Origin: an uncultured Moraxella sp.
Lineage (GTDB): Bacteria > Pseudomonadota > Gammaproteobacteria > Pseudomonadales > Moraxellaceae
Assembly: GCA_937975585.1 (NCBI GenBank)
Contig: CALJUC010000276.1
Location: 1-20,002, forward strand
DNA length: 20,002 bases
Direction of reading: 5' to 3'
A program made the translations under genes and the position numbers. The stretch's first letter is position 1. Each line of letters begins with the position of its first letter. Positions 1 to 8,826 of this stretch are shown here, piece after piece. The notes under the pieces are model-generated. The model ran no database searches. It was not told the origin of the DNA and was given only the letters and a program-made list of their open reading frames with translations.

Positions 1-789
1 CTTACGCAAATACTCGCCTTTATCAATCGTCGATGATTTTTTAATGCCGACGCCTAAAAAATCAAGCATCTTTGATACCTTATCCTCCTGCTTATCAGTC
101 GGTGCAACGATAGGTGTTTTACGCTTGCTGACAGGGCGGCTCGGTTTAGCTGGTTGAGCGGTTGTTTGAACGGGGCTAACTTCTGCGCCGTCTTCATCCT
201 CAAGTAGTTTGTTTAACCAGGCAGCGTCATCTTCAATATTTTTTTTGTTTGATTTATCCGTGGTAATCTCATTAAAACTCGGTGCAGGTTGCGTGGGCAG
301 CGCATCAAAGTTATCAATTAACTCAAAGTCTAAGGGTTTGTTGTCGATAGCATGAGGTTGTTTAGGGTTAACAGCGCTACTTGTTATAGTATGGGTTGGG
401 ACTGGCTGTGAGTCTGTATCCTCATCAACGCCAGTGTCATCATCAAAAAGTACCATATCATCACTGATAAGCTTATCGCGATGTTGGTTTTTGGTTGCGG
501 GGCGCTTGTTGGCAGTCGCCTGTTTGGTAGGTTGATGACGACCTGTCTTGCTGTCGGTTGGCTGATTCTCGTCAGCTGAAGCAACGGGTGTGGTGGGTAA
601 TACGAACTTACCTGATTTTGCCGATAGCGTATCAGCAACGGGTGATGGCAGCTGTTGAACGGCATTAAATAGTCGGTTGCAATTATCGCAACGCACATAG
701 CCACTTTTAATGACAAGCTCCTCGTCCGTAACGCTAACGATATGTTGGCAATAAGGGCATTCAGTCTGATGCACGGCTGAACTTGTCAT
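1..789 (-). CDS. Zinc-ribbon DUF3426-type protein, partial (N-terminal 263 aa)
   Basis: The frame is open from an ATG at 789 to the window edge, so the C-terminus is missing. The N-terminus carries two CxxC pairs (CPYC at residues 11-14 and CDNC at 34-37), the MJ0042-type zinc ribbon. After it comes a long, polar, low-complexity linker rich in Thr, Asp, Gln and Lys. In the family, this layout is followed by one membrane helix and a DUF3426 domain, which would lie outside the window; that part is inferred. The start is supported by an AGGAAGAG purine stretch upstream (spacing rather long, about 9-13 nt) and by a good sigma70-like promoter. In related gammaproteobacteria the same gene lies directly downstream of prmA, as here. 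Its function is unknown; a regulatory or envelope role is possible. Confidence 0.75.
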   Translation of the reverse strand, partial: MTSSAVHQTECPYCQHIVSVTDEELVIKSGYVRCDNCNRLFNAVQQLPSPVADTLSAKSGKFVLPTTPVASADENQPTDSKTGRHQPTKQATANKRPATKNQHRDKLISDDMVLFDDDTGVDEDTDSQPVPTHTITSSAVNPKQPHAIDNKPLDFELIDNFDALPTQPAPSFNEITTDKSNKKNIEDDAAWLNKLLEDEDGAEVSPVQTTAQPAKPSRPVSKRKTPIVAPTDKQEDKVSKMLDFLGVGIKKSSTIDKGEYLRK

Positions 790-824
790 GGCAGTAGTCT
801 CTTCCTGGAAATACTAATTTTGGT

Positions 825-853
825 ATTTAATAGGGATTTGCTCAAAAAGTCAA
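825..853 (-). promoter_or_regulatory. Sigma70-like promoter for the zinc-ribbon gene
   Basis: On the minus strand a TTGACT -35 box (848-853) is separated by exactly 17 bp from a TTAAAT -10 box (825-830), about 36 bp upstream of the ATG at 789. This suggests the zinc-ribbon gene has its own promoter although prmA lies upstream on the same strand. Consensus match only; no transcript evidence. Confidence 0.5.
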
Positions 854-1004
854 CAAAACCTAATTGAATTCTGCATCAATTGTTAAATCTATGGCATCAG
901 GGCAACATTTGCCTAATTTGGGACAAGCTAAATGCGCGAAAACCTTACTCAAGACAGGTAATCATGCTCATGAAAAGTAGCTAATATATAAAAGCCCGAT
1001 AATA

Positions 1005-1038
1005 AATAAGGATGGCACAATCAAGCACCATCCTTATT
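1005..1038 (-). terminator. Hairpin downstream of prmA
   Basis: A perfect 11-bp inverted repeat (AATAAGGATGG / CCATCCTTATT) with a 12-nt loop lies 20 bp past the prmA stop codon. The U-tract on the minus strand is poor (TATTATC), so this is a weak intrinsic terminator or an RNA-stabilising hairpin. It fits with the zinc-ribbon gene having a separate promoter. The rest of 790-1058 shows nothing else I can support. Confidence 0.5.
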
Positions 1039-1058
1039 GATACGACTGCTAAATGGCG

Positions 1059-1970
1059 TTAGACCACGCGGCGTTTGCCCGCTAAGCGATGCCAGTGTTT
1101 GTCTTCTTGGCTGCTAAAGGTAAAGTCATCCGACATCAAAAAAAAAGGCGTATACGCGGCTTTGACATCATCCACTTGGTTCTCGATAAGACCGGCTAAC
1201 ACAATGCTGCCCTCGGTCGGTAGCAACGTGGCAAAATATGGTGCTAAGCCCATCAAAGGTTTTGCCAAAATATTGGCGGTAATCATATCGGCGGGCAACA
1301 CGGTATTAGCCTGACAAAACGCTTCAAACTCTTGAGGTAAGAATGCCTGTAACTGGGCGCTGACGTGATTGCGCTCAGCGTTTTGGTTGGTGGCCAAAAC
1401 CGCTTGTGGGTCAATGTCGACGGCATAGACTTGTTTTGCGCCTAGTAGCAAAGCGGCAATACCTAAAATACCAGAACCGCAACCATAATCAATCACCGTC
1501 TTACCTGCTAGGTCTTGTTCGGTGAGCCAATCTAGACAAAGGCGGGTGGTCGCATGGTACCCGGTACCAAACGCCAAGCCAGGGTCCATCATGATATTGG
1601 TCGCTGTCGGCTCCGGTGGGGTCATCCACTTTGGTACAATCCACAAACCATTGGCGCACTCGATAGGGTGGTAGTTTTTCATCCACTCGCGTTCCCAGTC
1701 TTTGTCATCGACGCGTGTTGTCCATACGCGAGTAGCGGTTACGTGTTGGGCGATATCTTGGCTCAGCGATTCAAGATTGGTGGTCGTGTCAAACAGACCG
1801 GTCAAAATCACCTCATCCCATAAAGGTGATTCACCGGGTAAAGGTTCAAATAACGGTTGGTCACCGGCATCATCAAGGCTGATACTTAAAGCATCGGCTT
1901 CAAGAAGTAGGGCTTCCGTCAGTTCCGCTTGGGCTTTGTCACATTGGATATGTAGTTGCTGCCAGGGCAT
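1059..1970 (-). CDS. prmA: Ribosomal protein L11 methyltransferase PrmA
   Basis: This 303-aa cytoplasmic SAM-dependent enzyme trimethylates amino groups of ribosomal protein L11. The N-terminal part (about 1-110) is the L11-recognition domain. The methyltransferase core follows, with the PrmA signature MDPGLAFGTGYHATT at residues 128-142, the SAM-binding motif DYGCGSG at 161-167, an acidic residue after the next strand (AVDIDP) and NILAKPL in the place of the catalytic-site NxxxxPL motif. Length is normal for the family (about 290-305 aa). The ATG at 1970 is preceded by AAAGGA at good spacing. mrcB lies 42 bp upstream on the same strand, so the two may share a transcript. Family assignment is firm. 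Confidence 0.97.
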   Translation of the reverse strand: MPWQQLHIQCDKAQAELTEALLLEADALSISLDDAGDQPLFEPLPGESPLWDEVILTGLFDTTTNLESLSQDIAQHVTATRVWTTRVDDKDWEREWMKNYHPIECANGLWIVPKWMTPPEPTATNIMMDPGLAFGTGYHATTRLCLDWLTEQDLAGKTVIDYGCGSGILGIAALLLGAKQVYAVDIDPQAVLATNQNAERNHVSAQLQAFLPQEFEAFCQANTVLPADMITANILAKPLMGLAPYFATLLPTEGSIVLAGLIENQVDDVKAAYTPFFLMSDDFTFSSQEDKHWHRLAGKRRVV

Positions 1971-2012
1971 GGTTTTTCCTTTGGGTTAATAAATAATGGT
2001 ATTAAATCAAGC

Positions 2013-4583
2013 TCAGAATAATTCTTTGGTGGTTTTTTCTAGCCAAGATTGCGAGCGTGATTCTGGGTTTAGCGGTTCGCCGTCACCGGTATTGTTATCG
2101 GGTTCGCGATAATCGGTATTAGGGCGGTTGTCATAGGGGTTAGATTGCTGCAGCTCAATATTGGATTGGCGCTGTTGTTGATTTTGGTAGAGGTCATTCG
2201 CATCTTCAATACGTTGTGCTGCAAAACGTGCTTCTTGCTCAAGCTCGTATAGACGAACCGCGCATTCGCTGCTTTCGGTTGGCAAGTCATCAATATTGAC
2301 CGGTACGTGTACCGCATTCGGGCATTTTTCATTCGACAATGTGCCTTGACCGTTTTCAAGCCATAGCCATTCGATATTACCCGGTTGGGTTAAGTTGACG
2401 GCAATCAACGGTAGGCGCTGCATATAGTTAATCCACATCGGTAAGGCGCCATTACCACCACTTAAGCCAGTAGGTTGGTTGTCATCACGACCGACCCACA
2501 CGACATTGACATAGTTGCCGCTATAACCGGCAAACCACGCGTCGCGGTAATCATTGGTTGTCCCTGTTTTACCGGCTAAGTTTAATGTATCGCCTAGGGT
2601 TAACGCAGCTTTTGCGGTACCCGTTTTGATAACCTGTTGCATGGCAAAGTTGGTCATATAAGCCGGTGCGATGGGCACCACTTGGCGATTTTGTAGGCTA
2701 CTACCTTGAATCAATCGGCCTTGACTATCCACAATACTGCGAATAGTGTGGATATCGTGCTTAAAACCACCGCTTGCCAATACTTGATACACCCCAAGCA
2801 TATCCATTGGTGATAAGTTGACCGCGCCCAATAACGCGGCAGGGTAATTGGGCAATTGGGTGTTAATCCCCATTTTATACAACTGATTTAAAATAGTTGG
2901 TACACCCACTTCTAAGCCGACACGAACGGCGGCTTGGTTGTACGAGTTTGCCAATGCGGTCAAGAGTGGCACGTCACCATGACTACCACCACCATAGTTA
3001 GCCGGTGTCCAAGACGTGCCATCAGATAGCTTTAATTTAATCGGGGCGTCACTGACGGGGCTTGCCAGGTTATAGCGGCCTTGCTCAAAGGCGGTAAGGT
3101 AAATAATTGGTTTTAGCAATGAACCAACTTGGCGCTTGGCATCCACCGCGCGGTTAAAGCCGGTAAATTCAGTACCACCACCCACAACGGCCAATAACTC
3201 ACCGGTACGTGGGTCAGCACTAACTAAGGCTGCTTGTAAGTTGCTCAGTTGTTTGGGGTCGGATTTTTTTAATGTGGCTAAGCTTTGCAACACCGCATCG
3301 TCTGCGGCTTGCTGAGCATTGGGGTCAAAACTGGTAAAAATCCGCAAGCCTTCGTTTTTTAAATCTTCTGGGCGATAGCTTCGATTGAGTTCACGCTTGA
3401 CCACATCAAGGTACGCAGGGAAGCGGCTTTTGCCAATGGTTGGGTTTTTGACCACATCCAAGGGTCGGGCAGTCGCCTCATCGTGGGTAGATTGGTCGAT
3501 TTTGCCCGTTACCAACATATTATCCAGTACGGTGTTGCGCCGTGCCAATGCTGCATCAGGATAGCGTAACGGGTTATATTGGGTCGGGCCTTTGGCAAGA
3601 CCCACCAGTAATGCCAACTGATCCAAACGCAGCTCACTCAGCGGACGATTAAAATAAAATTGCGCCGCTAAGCCAAAGCCATTAATGGAGTGGTTGCCAT
3701 TTTGACCGAGATTAATCTCGTTCATGTAGGTTTGTAGAATCTCACTTTTGTTGTAGTGAAGTTCTAGTAGCACCGACATCAGGGCCTCATTGGCCTTACG
3801 TTTAAAGGTTTTATCCGAGTTTAGATAAAAGTTTTTGACCAACTGCTGGGTGATGGTCGAACCACCTTGGCGCGGTTTGCCGGTGACATTGCTATACAGG
3901 GCGCGTGCGATACCGCGCAGTGAGATACCATGATGCTCATAAAATCCCCGGTCTTCGGTGGCAATCAAGGCATCAATCAAATGCTGTGGCATTTGGTTGA
4001 TATTTAGCACAATCCGGTCTTCATTGTTATCCGGATAAATCCCCCCAATCAGCACCGGCTCAAGGCGCGCCACGCCCGATGTATTGGGTTGGGTACTTTG
4101 GAGTGCGTCGACTTGGTCGCCTTTTAAGGTGATTTTTAGGATTTGATTGGGTTCGGTATTGTCTTTGGCAAACTCAAAGGCACGCGTGTTGATATAGTAT
4201 TCATTGATGGGGCTACCATCGGTCTTGTCCGTGGCGGTCTTTTTAGTAAACGTACCGGTATTGTCGTAGTTATCGGTCTTGCGATAGTTTAATAAATCTA
4301 GCCATAACTGTAGCTGTTTGTCGCTTAAGGTCGTGCCTTGCGACAACTCTAACGGCCGTGAATAGACCTTGGCAGGCAAGTTCCAACGCTTACCCTCAAA
4401 TTTTTGGGTAATTAACCGATCTTGGCGTATCACATACCACGTTGATACCACCAGTGCCATGATCACCAATACAATAAAGATAAAGCTCAGGATCAAGCTG
4501 CCACGTTGATGATAGGGCGGTATAACGATAGTGGCAGGCGTGGGCTTGGTAGCAGCACAAGGGGTACAACGGCGTTTGGTCAT
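2013..4583 (-). CDS. mrcB: Penicillin-binding protein 1b (class A, bifunctional)
   Basis: This 856-aa inner-membrane protein polymerises and cross-links peptidoglycan. Order: a short basic cytoplasmic tail (1-27); one membrane anchor (about 29-50); a UB2H-like segment beginning with LPAKVYSRPLEL (69-80), the region that in E. coli PBP1b binds the activator LpoB; a GT51 glycosyltransferase with catalytic Glu210 in EDRGFYEHHG and GGSTITQQ at 240-247; and a transpeptidase with Ser488-LLK, SYN at 547-549 and KTGT at 672-675. The UB2H region separates it from PBP1a. A Gln/Asn-rich tail (about 790-856) is low-complexity and probably disordered. No Shine-Dalgarno sequence is visible before the ATG at 4583, but no better start precedes the membrane segment. 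Divergent from the copper ATPase gene. Confidence 0.96.
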   Translation of the reverse strand: MTKRRCTPCAATKPTPATIVIPPYHQRGSLILSFIFIVLVIMALVVSTWYVIRQDRLITQKFEGKRWNLPAKVYSRPLELSQGTTLSDKQLQLWLDLLNYRKTDNYDNTGTFTKKTATDKTDGSPINEYYINTRAFEFAKDNTEPNQILKITLKGDQVDALQSTQPNTSGVARLEPVLIGGIYPDNNEDRIVLNINQMPQHLIDALIATEDRGFYEHHGISLRGIARALYSNVTGKPRQGGSTITQQLVKNFYLNSDKTFKRKANEALMSVLLELHYNKSEILQTYMNEINLGQNGNHSINGFGLAAQFYFNRPLSELRLDQLALLVGLAKGPTQYNPLRYPDAALARRNTVLDNMLVTGKIDQSTHDEATARPLDVVKNPTIGKSRFPAYLDVVKRELNRSYRPEDLKNEGLRIFTSFDPNAQQAADDAVLQSLATLKKSDPKQLSNLQAALVSADPRTGELLAVVGGGTEFTGFNRAVDAKRQVGSLLKPIIYLTAFEQGRYNLASPVSDAPIKLKLSDGTSWTPANYGGGSHGDVPLLTALANSYNQAAVRVGLEVGVPTILNQLYKMGINTQLPNYPAALLGAVNLSPMDMLGVYQVLASGGFKHDIHTIRSIVDSQGRLIQGSSLQNRQVVPIAPAYMTNFAMQQVIKTGTAKAALTLGDTLNLAGKTGTTNDYRDAWFAGYSGNYVNVVWVGRDDNQPTGLSGGNGALPMWINYMQRLPLIAVNLTQPGNIEWLWLENGQGTLSNEKCPNAVHVPVNIDDLPTESSECAVRLYELEQEARFAAQRIEDANDLYQNQQQRQSNIELQQSNPYDNRPNTDYREPDNNTGDGEPLNPESRSQSWLEKTTKELF

Positions 4584-4886
4584 AAGCGGTGGGTCATCAG
4601 CGAAAAAACGGGGATATTAGCTTGTGAGCCAATCCAATGTCATCTGGGGTATTTACCTAATAAAAAGCGCAAGATAAATCCTATCAAGCGGTATCCGATT
4701 AGCGGTTAACATCGGTTGAGGCGTACCCCAAAATGGCTCTATGATGACGCAAAACTATAAAAAATTCAATGTAGATTTTTGCAAGGGGGAATTTGGGGTA
4801 CAATAGCCTATTACCGCCAATGCATCCGTGGTTAACACCTCGCATTGACATTGGTTGGCACCTACCTGCTTTTGAGAAATTCTGTT
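4584..4886. other. Divergent intergenic region mrcB / copper ATPase
   Basis: 303 bp without a credible gene; it must hold promoters for both directions. For the plus strand, TACAAT (4799-4804) is a possible -10 with only a weak T-rich -35. For the minus strand, TTGATA followed 17 bp later by TTTATT (around 4655-4685) is a weak candidate for mrcB. A TTG at 4845 could extend the ATPase frame by 14 codons, but the ATG at 4887 is the better start. No FNR-type TTGAT-N4-ATCAA site was seen. Confidence 0.4.
4723..4801. repeat. Separated 10-bp inverted repeat GTACCCCAAA / TTTGGGGTAC
   Basis: Perfect 10-bp arms at 4723-4732 and 4792-4801, with 59 bp between them, lie in the divergent region between mrcB and the copper ATPase. 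The right arm overlaps the candidate -10 box TACAAT. It could be a pair of protein-binding half-sites; chance cannot be excluded. Confidence 0.35.
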
Positions 4887-7535
4887 ATGTCTGTTCCTGC
4901 GCCCACTGAAAAAATCACGACTTATCAAAATACGGAGTTGGTATTGCCACCGCCAGGGCACTGTTTTCACTGTGGCGACCCATTGCCGGATAAGCCGTTT
5001 TTTACCCTGATTTTACATGAACAGCGCCCGATGTGTTGTATGGGGTGTCAGTTGGCCGCGCAAAGTATCGTTGAGGCCGGGCTTGAGCAGTATTATCTTG
5101 ACCGTAGTGAGATTAACCGCACCGCAAGTCTGCCAGATTCGTTGTATCAGCTCCAAGCGTATGACCATGATGAAGTTAAATCGCAGTTTATCTACCCCCA
5201 AGATGGGGCGAGCGTGGCTGAGTTGTCGGTCAGTAATTTGCGCTGTGCCGCCTGTAGTTGGTTGATTGAGACCCAACTCTATAAGCTTGATGGGCTACAG
5301 CAATGCCAAGTCAATCTAACCCACCAACGTATGCGAGTGGTATGGGATGAGAATCGATTGCCTATTAGTCAGATTTTGGCGCAAGTACAAGCGGTGGGCT
5401 ACGATGCCAAGCCATATCGCCAAGATACCCACGAAGCGATGCTGCGCCGTGACAATCGCCGAATGATGTTTCAATTGGGTATTGCGGCATTGGGTGCGAT
5501 GCAAGCGATGATGTTTGCCGTGGGGCTGTACTTTGGTGAATACACCGGTATGGATATCAATGACCGTCAGTTTTTGCGCTGGGTGTCGTTGTTCGTCAGT
5601 ATTCCGGTATTTTTGATTGCAGGCGTTCCGTTCTTTACCTCGGCATGGTCAGCGATTCGCGCCAAGCAAGTCAATATGGATGTGCCGATTAGTATCGCGA
5701 TTGTGATTACGTTTTTTGCCAGTTTATATGCCACGGTCGGTCAAACGGGTGAAACCTATTATGATTCGGTCAGTATGCTGATTTTCTTTTTACTCGCGGG
5801 TAAATATGTCGAGCATAATGCGCGGGTCAAAGCGGCCAATTTGGCCAATGATTTGGTGGTGGTTGAGCCGATTTTAGTCGCAAAATTGGGTCATGAAGAC
5901 ATCATTGGTAGCGCAGACACGTTGCAAGACTACAGCCAGCGCTATCAAGCGGCATTCCATGCGTCGCTTGAGCATCACAGACCGATGGAGCAAGACGACG
6001 AATTGGTGACCAATGCCACGGTCAAACAACATCCCATTGCGCCTGCCATTCAAGATTTGGTGTCTGCACAGTCACTCCAAGTGGGTGATATTGTCCGTAT
6101 CGATGCGGGTAGTAGTGTGATTAGCGATGGGATTTTGCTATCGAACACCGCCACCGTGTCACAAAGTTTATTGACCGGCGAAAGTGACTTGATTGTCAAA
6201 CAGTTGGGCGATGAGATTGTTGGCGGCAGTCAGAACGACAGTCAGCCGTTTATTATGCAAGTAACGGCCTTACCAAAAGACAGCCAAATGGGCGTGATTG
6301 ACCGTTTGGTGAATCGCGCATTGAGTGAAAAGCCACAAGTCGCGCTACGTGCCGATAAGCTGGCACGTTGGTTTGTGGCGCGGGTATTGGTGATAGCCAG
6401 TGGGGTGTTTTTGGCGTGGTACTTTATTGAGCCATCGCATGCGATTTGGGCGACGGTGGCGGTATTGGTCGCGACCTGTCCTTGTGCCTTGTCATTAGCC
6501 ACCCCAATTGCTTTGACCGTATCGACCAATCGCTTAGCCAGTCTTGGCTTTTTGGCAACGCGCGGCCATACGATTACCAGTTTGGCCAATGTCACCCATG
6601 TGGCGTTTGATAAGACAGGTACATTGACCTATGGTCAGCCTAACTTATTAGCAATTGAGCCATTGCACGCTGCGAATAATATGGATGAACAGCGCCTACT
6701 AACCTTGGCGGCCAGCCTTGAGATTGGTAGTCGTCATCCGATTGCCCATGCATTACTGACCGCGACCAGACAGCTGCATTTACCGCAAGCTGAGCAACTT
6801 GAGCAAGTCGCAGGTGGCGGCTTACAAGCCATGATTGAGGGTAAGGCCTATCGTCTTGGGCATTTAAGTTTTGTCTTAGACAATGCCAATGAGCAAGTCT
6901 TGGCCGATAGCCCACCCAATCTTGAACAGCATCACGCTAGTACCAGTGTTACCTTAAGCCAATTTGATGGTCACACGTGGCAGCCTATGGCGCATTTTTA
7001 CTTTCATGATAAAGTGCGTGAAGCGGCGCGTGCGACCATTGATGCCCTTACCGCACAAGGCATTAACGTGCTGATGCTAACCGGTGACCCAAGTGAACAA
7101 GCGCAACTAGTAGCACAGCGTTTGGGCATTGAAACCGTGTATAAAGGGCTAACCCCTCAAGATAAGGTCGAGCACTTGCAAGCGCTACAACAGCAAGGCC
7201 ATGTCGTGCAGATGGTCGGGGATGGGGTCAATGATGCGCCGGTATTGGCAGCTGCGACTATCTCGACTGCGATGGCGGGTGCCGCGGATTTGGCACAGGT
7301 GACCAGTGACTCATTGGTACTAAATGGCGAAATTTTTTCTGTCGCCAAGGCGCACCAAGTGGCACGTAAAACCGACCATATTATCGCGCAAAACTTTCGC
7401 TGGGCGCTCGGTTATAACTTGGTGGTGTTATTGCCGGCAGCATTTGGTTATGTGCCGCCGTGGCTTGCCGCGATAGGGATGTCTATTAGTTCGTTATTTG
7501 TGGTGATGAATGCATTGCGCTTAAAAAACGCGTAA
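4887..7535 (+). CDS. ccoI: Copper-exporting P-type ATPase, CcoI/FixI type
   Basis: The 882-aa protein is a P1B-type ATPase. Order (from the ATG at 4887): N-terminal cysteine metal-binding region with CFHC (26-29) and CCMGC (50-54), typical of CcoI/FixI; a heavy-metal-associated domain with CAAC (120-123); eight predicted membrane helices; an actuator domain with TGES (430-433); the ion-path CPC motif (531-533); the phosphorylated Asp575 in DKTGTLT; the HP motif (617-618); and GDGVND (778-783). The CcoI/FixI branch delivers copper for cbb3 oxidase assembly. No cco structural genes or ccoS are in the window, so that role rests on the protein family. About 70 residues (325-395) between the membrane part and the actuator core look inserted. 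A TTG at 4845 would add 14 residues; the ATG is preceded by GAG and preferred. Confidence 0.9.
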   Translation: MSVPAPTEKITTYQNTELVLPPPGHCFHCGDPLPDKPFFTLILHEQRPMCCMGCQLAAQSIVEAGLEQYYLDRSEINRTASLPDSLYQLQAYDHDEVKSQFIYPQDGASVAELSVSNLRCAACSWLIETQLYKLDGLQQCQVNLTHQRMRVVWDENRLPISQILAQVQAVGYDAKPYRQDTHEAMLRRDNRRMMFQLGIAALGAMQAMMFAVGLYFGEYTGMDINDRQFLRWVSLFVSIPVFLIAGVPFFTSAWSAIRAKQVNMDVPISIAIVITFFASLYATVGQTGETYYDSVSMLIFFLLAGKYVEHNARVKAANLANDLVVVEPILVAKLGHEDIIGSADTLQDYSQRYQAAFHASLEHHRPMEQDDELVTNATVKQHPIAPAIQDLVSAQSLQVGDIVRIDAGSSVISDGILLSNTATVSQSLLTGESDLIVKQLGDEIVGGSQNDSQPFIMQVTALPKDSQMGVIDRLVNRALSEKPQVALRADKLARWFVARVLVIASGVFLAWYFIEPSHAIWATVAVLVATCPCALSLATPIALTVSTNRLASLGFLATRGHTITSLANVTHVAFDKTGTLTYGQPNLLAIEPLHAANNMDEQRLLTLAASLEIGSRHPIAHALLTATRQLHLPQAEQLEQVAGGGLQAMIEGKAYRLGHLSFVLDNANEQVLADSPPNLEQHHASTSVTLSQFDGHTWQPMAHFYFHDKVREAARATIDALTAQGINVLMLTGDPSEQAQLVAQRLGIETVYKGLTPQDKVEHLQALQQQGHVVQMVGDGVNDAPVLAAATISTAMAGAADLAQVTSDSLVLNGEIFSVAKAHQVARKTDHIIAQNFRWALGYNLVVLLPAAFGYVPPWLAAIGMSISSLFVVMNALRLKNA

Positions 7536-7555
7536 CGTCAGGTTGTTAATAAAGC

Positions 7556-7592
7556 AATGCCGTTAATTGATAAAGCAATTAACGGCATTTTT
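7556..7592 (+). terminator. Rho-independent terminator of the copper ATPase gene
   Basis: Perfect 13-bp stem (AATGCCGTTAATT / AATTAACGGCATT) with an 8-nt loop, followed by a T5 run, begins 20 bp after the ATPase stop. It lies between convergent genes; on the minus strand the U-tract is weak, so it mainly serves the plus strand. Confidence 0.85.
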
Positions 7593-7618
7593 GTTCAAAA
7601 GATTAGCAGGGTGTGTCC

Positions 7619-8545
7619 CTAATTAAACGTGAATTGATAACGGTGAATTACCGGCATGGTTTTGATAAAGTCAACATAGTAGTAATACACCTTGTCTTTA
7701 TCATCAAGCTTGCCGTTGTTATCGCTATCGGCACGCGTGACAAAGTAAAAACGTTGCAGCGGCTCGACCCACGTGGCATTTAGCAAAAACTGATTCGCTG
7801 GGTGTAAACGCGTTAGGCCATTACCGCTATTGTCACTCATATACAGCGCCATACGGGAACGCTCATTGCGTTGATTGACCGCGGCCGTTGGGTTTTTTGA
7901 TGGGGCGGCTTCATCCACTTCGTATAAAATACGCGATAACAAGACAGCCCCGTTTTTGGTTTCTTCGCTGGCTTTGGTTTGACTGATATTTTCAGCGTTG
8001 CCATTATTTTTGACTGTATCGGTAGCTGGCGTGGTGCTACCTTTTAATGACGGATTCTCGCTATATTGATAGGGGAAAAAAATGCGAGTGATACGAAAGC
8101 GGTTGTGGTCAAATACTCGATGCTTGGAACCGGTACGGACATTTTCCAAAATCAGATTGTCAATATTACTGGTATAGTCAAAGCTGTTAATCGGTGTGAC
8201 AAAACTGGACGTCATGCGTGAGGCATCAGTGCCGCGCTGTGCCATAAGCCCTTTGTCATCGGTATATAGGGTGACAAGCGGATGTAGTAACAATGCGCCG
8301 CCTTCGACATACACAGGTACGTCAAGCTGCTGAACGGCTTTTGGTTCGGGCGGCAACGTGGCAGGCGTATCTGCGATAATCACTGCGTTATTGACACTAC
8401 TGGCGACTTGGGTTGGTGGTTTGGCTTCTTCGGGTTTTTGTTGGCAGGCACCGAGCGCAAGGGCCGCGATGCAGACAGGTAACAGGTTAAATAAGCGGCG
8501 TGTATGGCCGCGTCGTGGGTCAACAAATAGGTAAGGCAATGACAT
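7619..8545 (-). CDS. Lipoprotein with an EF-hand-like loop, unknown function
   Basis: 308 aa with an Arg-rich N-terminus, a hydrophobic segment (about 19-33) and a lipobox LGAC giving lipidated Cys34. It is therefore expected to be a lipoprotein; the residue after Cys is Gln, with no inner-membrane retention signal, so outer membrane is likely. A Pro/Ala-rich linker follows. Near the C-terminus, residues 273-284 read DSDNNGKLDDKD, which fits the 12-residue EF-hand calcium loop (acidic or polar at 1, 3, 5, Gly at 6, hydrophobic at 8, Asp at 12). The end is unusually aromatic (YYYY at 287-290). The ATG at 8545 has an AGGAG 5 nt upstream. I do not recognise the family. It is convergent with the copper ATPase gene and divergent from hda. 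Confidence 0.75.
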   Translation of the reverse strand: MSLPYLFVDPRRGHTRRLFNLLPVCIAALALGACQQKPEEAKPPTQVASSVNNAVIIADTPATLPPEPKAVQQLDVPVYVEGGALLLHPLVTLYTDDKGLMAQRGTDASRMTSSFVTPINSFDYTSNIDNLILENVRTGSKHRVFDHNRFRITRIFFPYQYSENPSLKGSTTPATDTVKNNGNAENISQTKASEETKNGAVLLSRILYEVDEAAPSKNPTAAVNQRNERSRMALYMSDNSGNGLTRLHPANQFLLNATWVEPLQRFYFVTRADSDNNGKLDDKDKVYYYYVDFIKTMPVIHRYQFTFN

Positions 8546-8738
8546 ACGACTCCTAATAAGGGCTAAACCAAAACGCTAGGCGAAGTGATGCATAGCGCTA
8601 TTGAGGGCTAGGGTAGCATATTTTTACGGCAAAAACATGACGCTTTATCGAGTGATTGGTGATAGATAATACATTGATAGGATAGATTATCTAACAAGCG
8701 CTTGGCGGATAAACAGTAGCTATTTGAAAAAATTACGT

Positions 8739-8744
8739 TATAAT
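8739..8744 (+). promoter_or_regulatory. Candidate -10 box for hda
   Basis: A perfect TATAAT lies about 83 bp upstream of the hda start, in the 281-bp divergent region 8546-8826. No good -35 hexamer sits 16-18 bp upstream, so the promoter is tentative. The same region holds an AT-rich inverted repeat TAGATAAT / ATTATCTA (8663-8670 and 8686-8693); otherwise I see nothing in it. Confidence 0.35.
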
Positions 8745-8826
8745 AGGCAGACCCAAAAGGATAACAATAACAGGGTGGATTTTTTACTAATTCTAAAGGA
8801 TAGTCCCTGTAAAGTGAGTTTACTTG

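Noticed and set aside
384..716. 110-aa minus-strand frame
   Set aside because: It overlaps the zinc-ribbon gene in another frame, starts inside it and has no ribosome-binding site; the overlapping frame is open for 263 codons with a CxxC-CxxC zinc ribbon.
2583..2625. Second KTGT in PBP1b (residues 653-656) as the active-site motif
   Set aside because: The true motif is GKTGTTNDYRDAWFAGY-type at 671 onward; the earlier IKTGTAKA sits where other PBP1 proteins have a variable GTA motif.
4845..4886. TTG start extending the copper ATPase by 14 residues
   Set aside because: The ATG at 4887 has a better upstream context, and the extra residues do not fit the N-terminus of the CcoI family.
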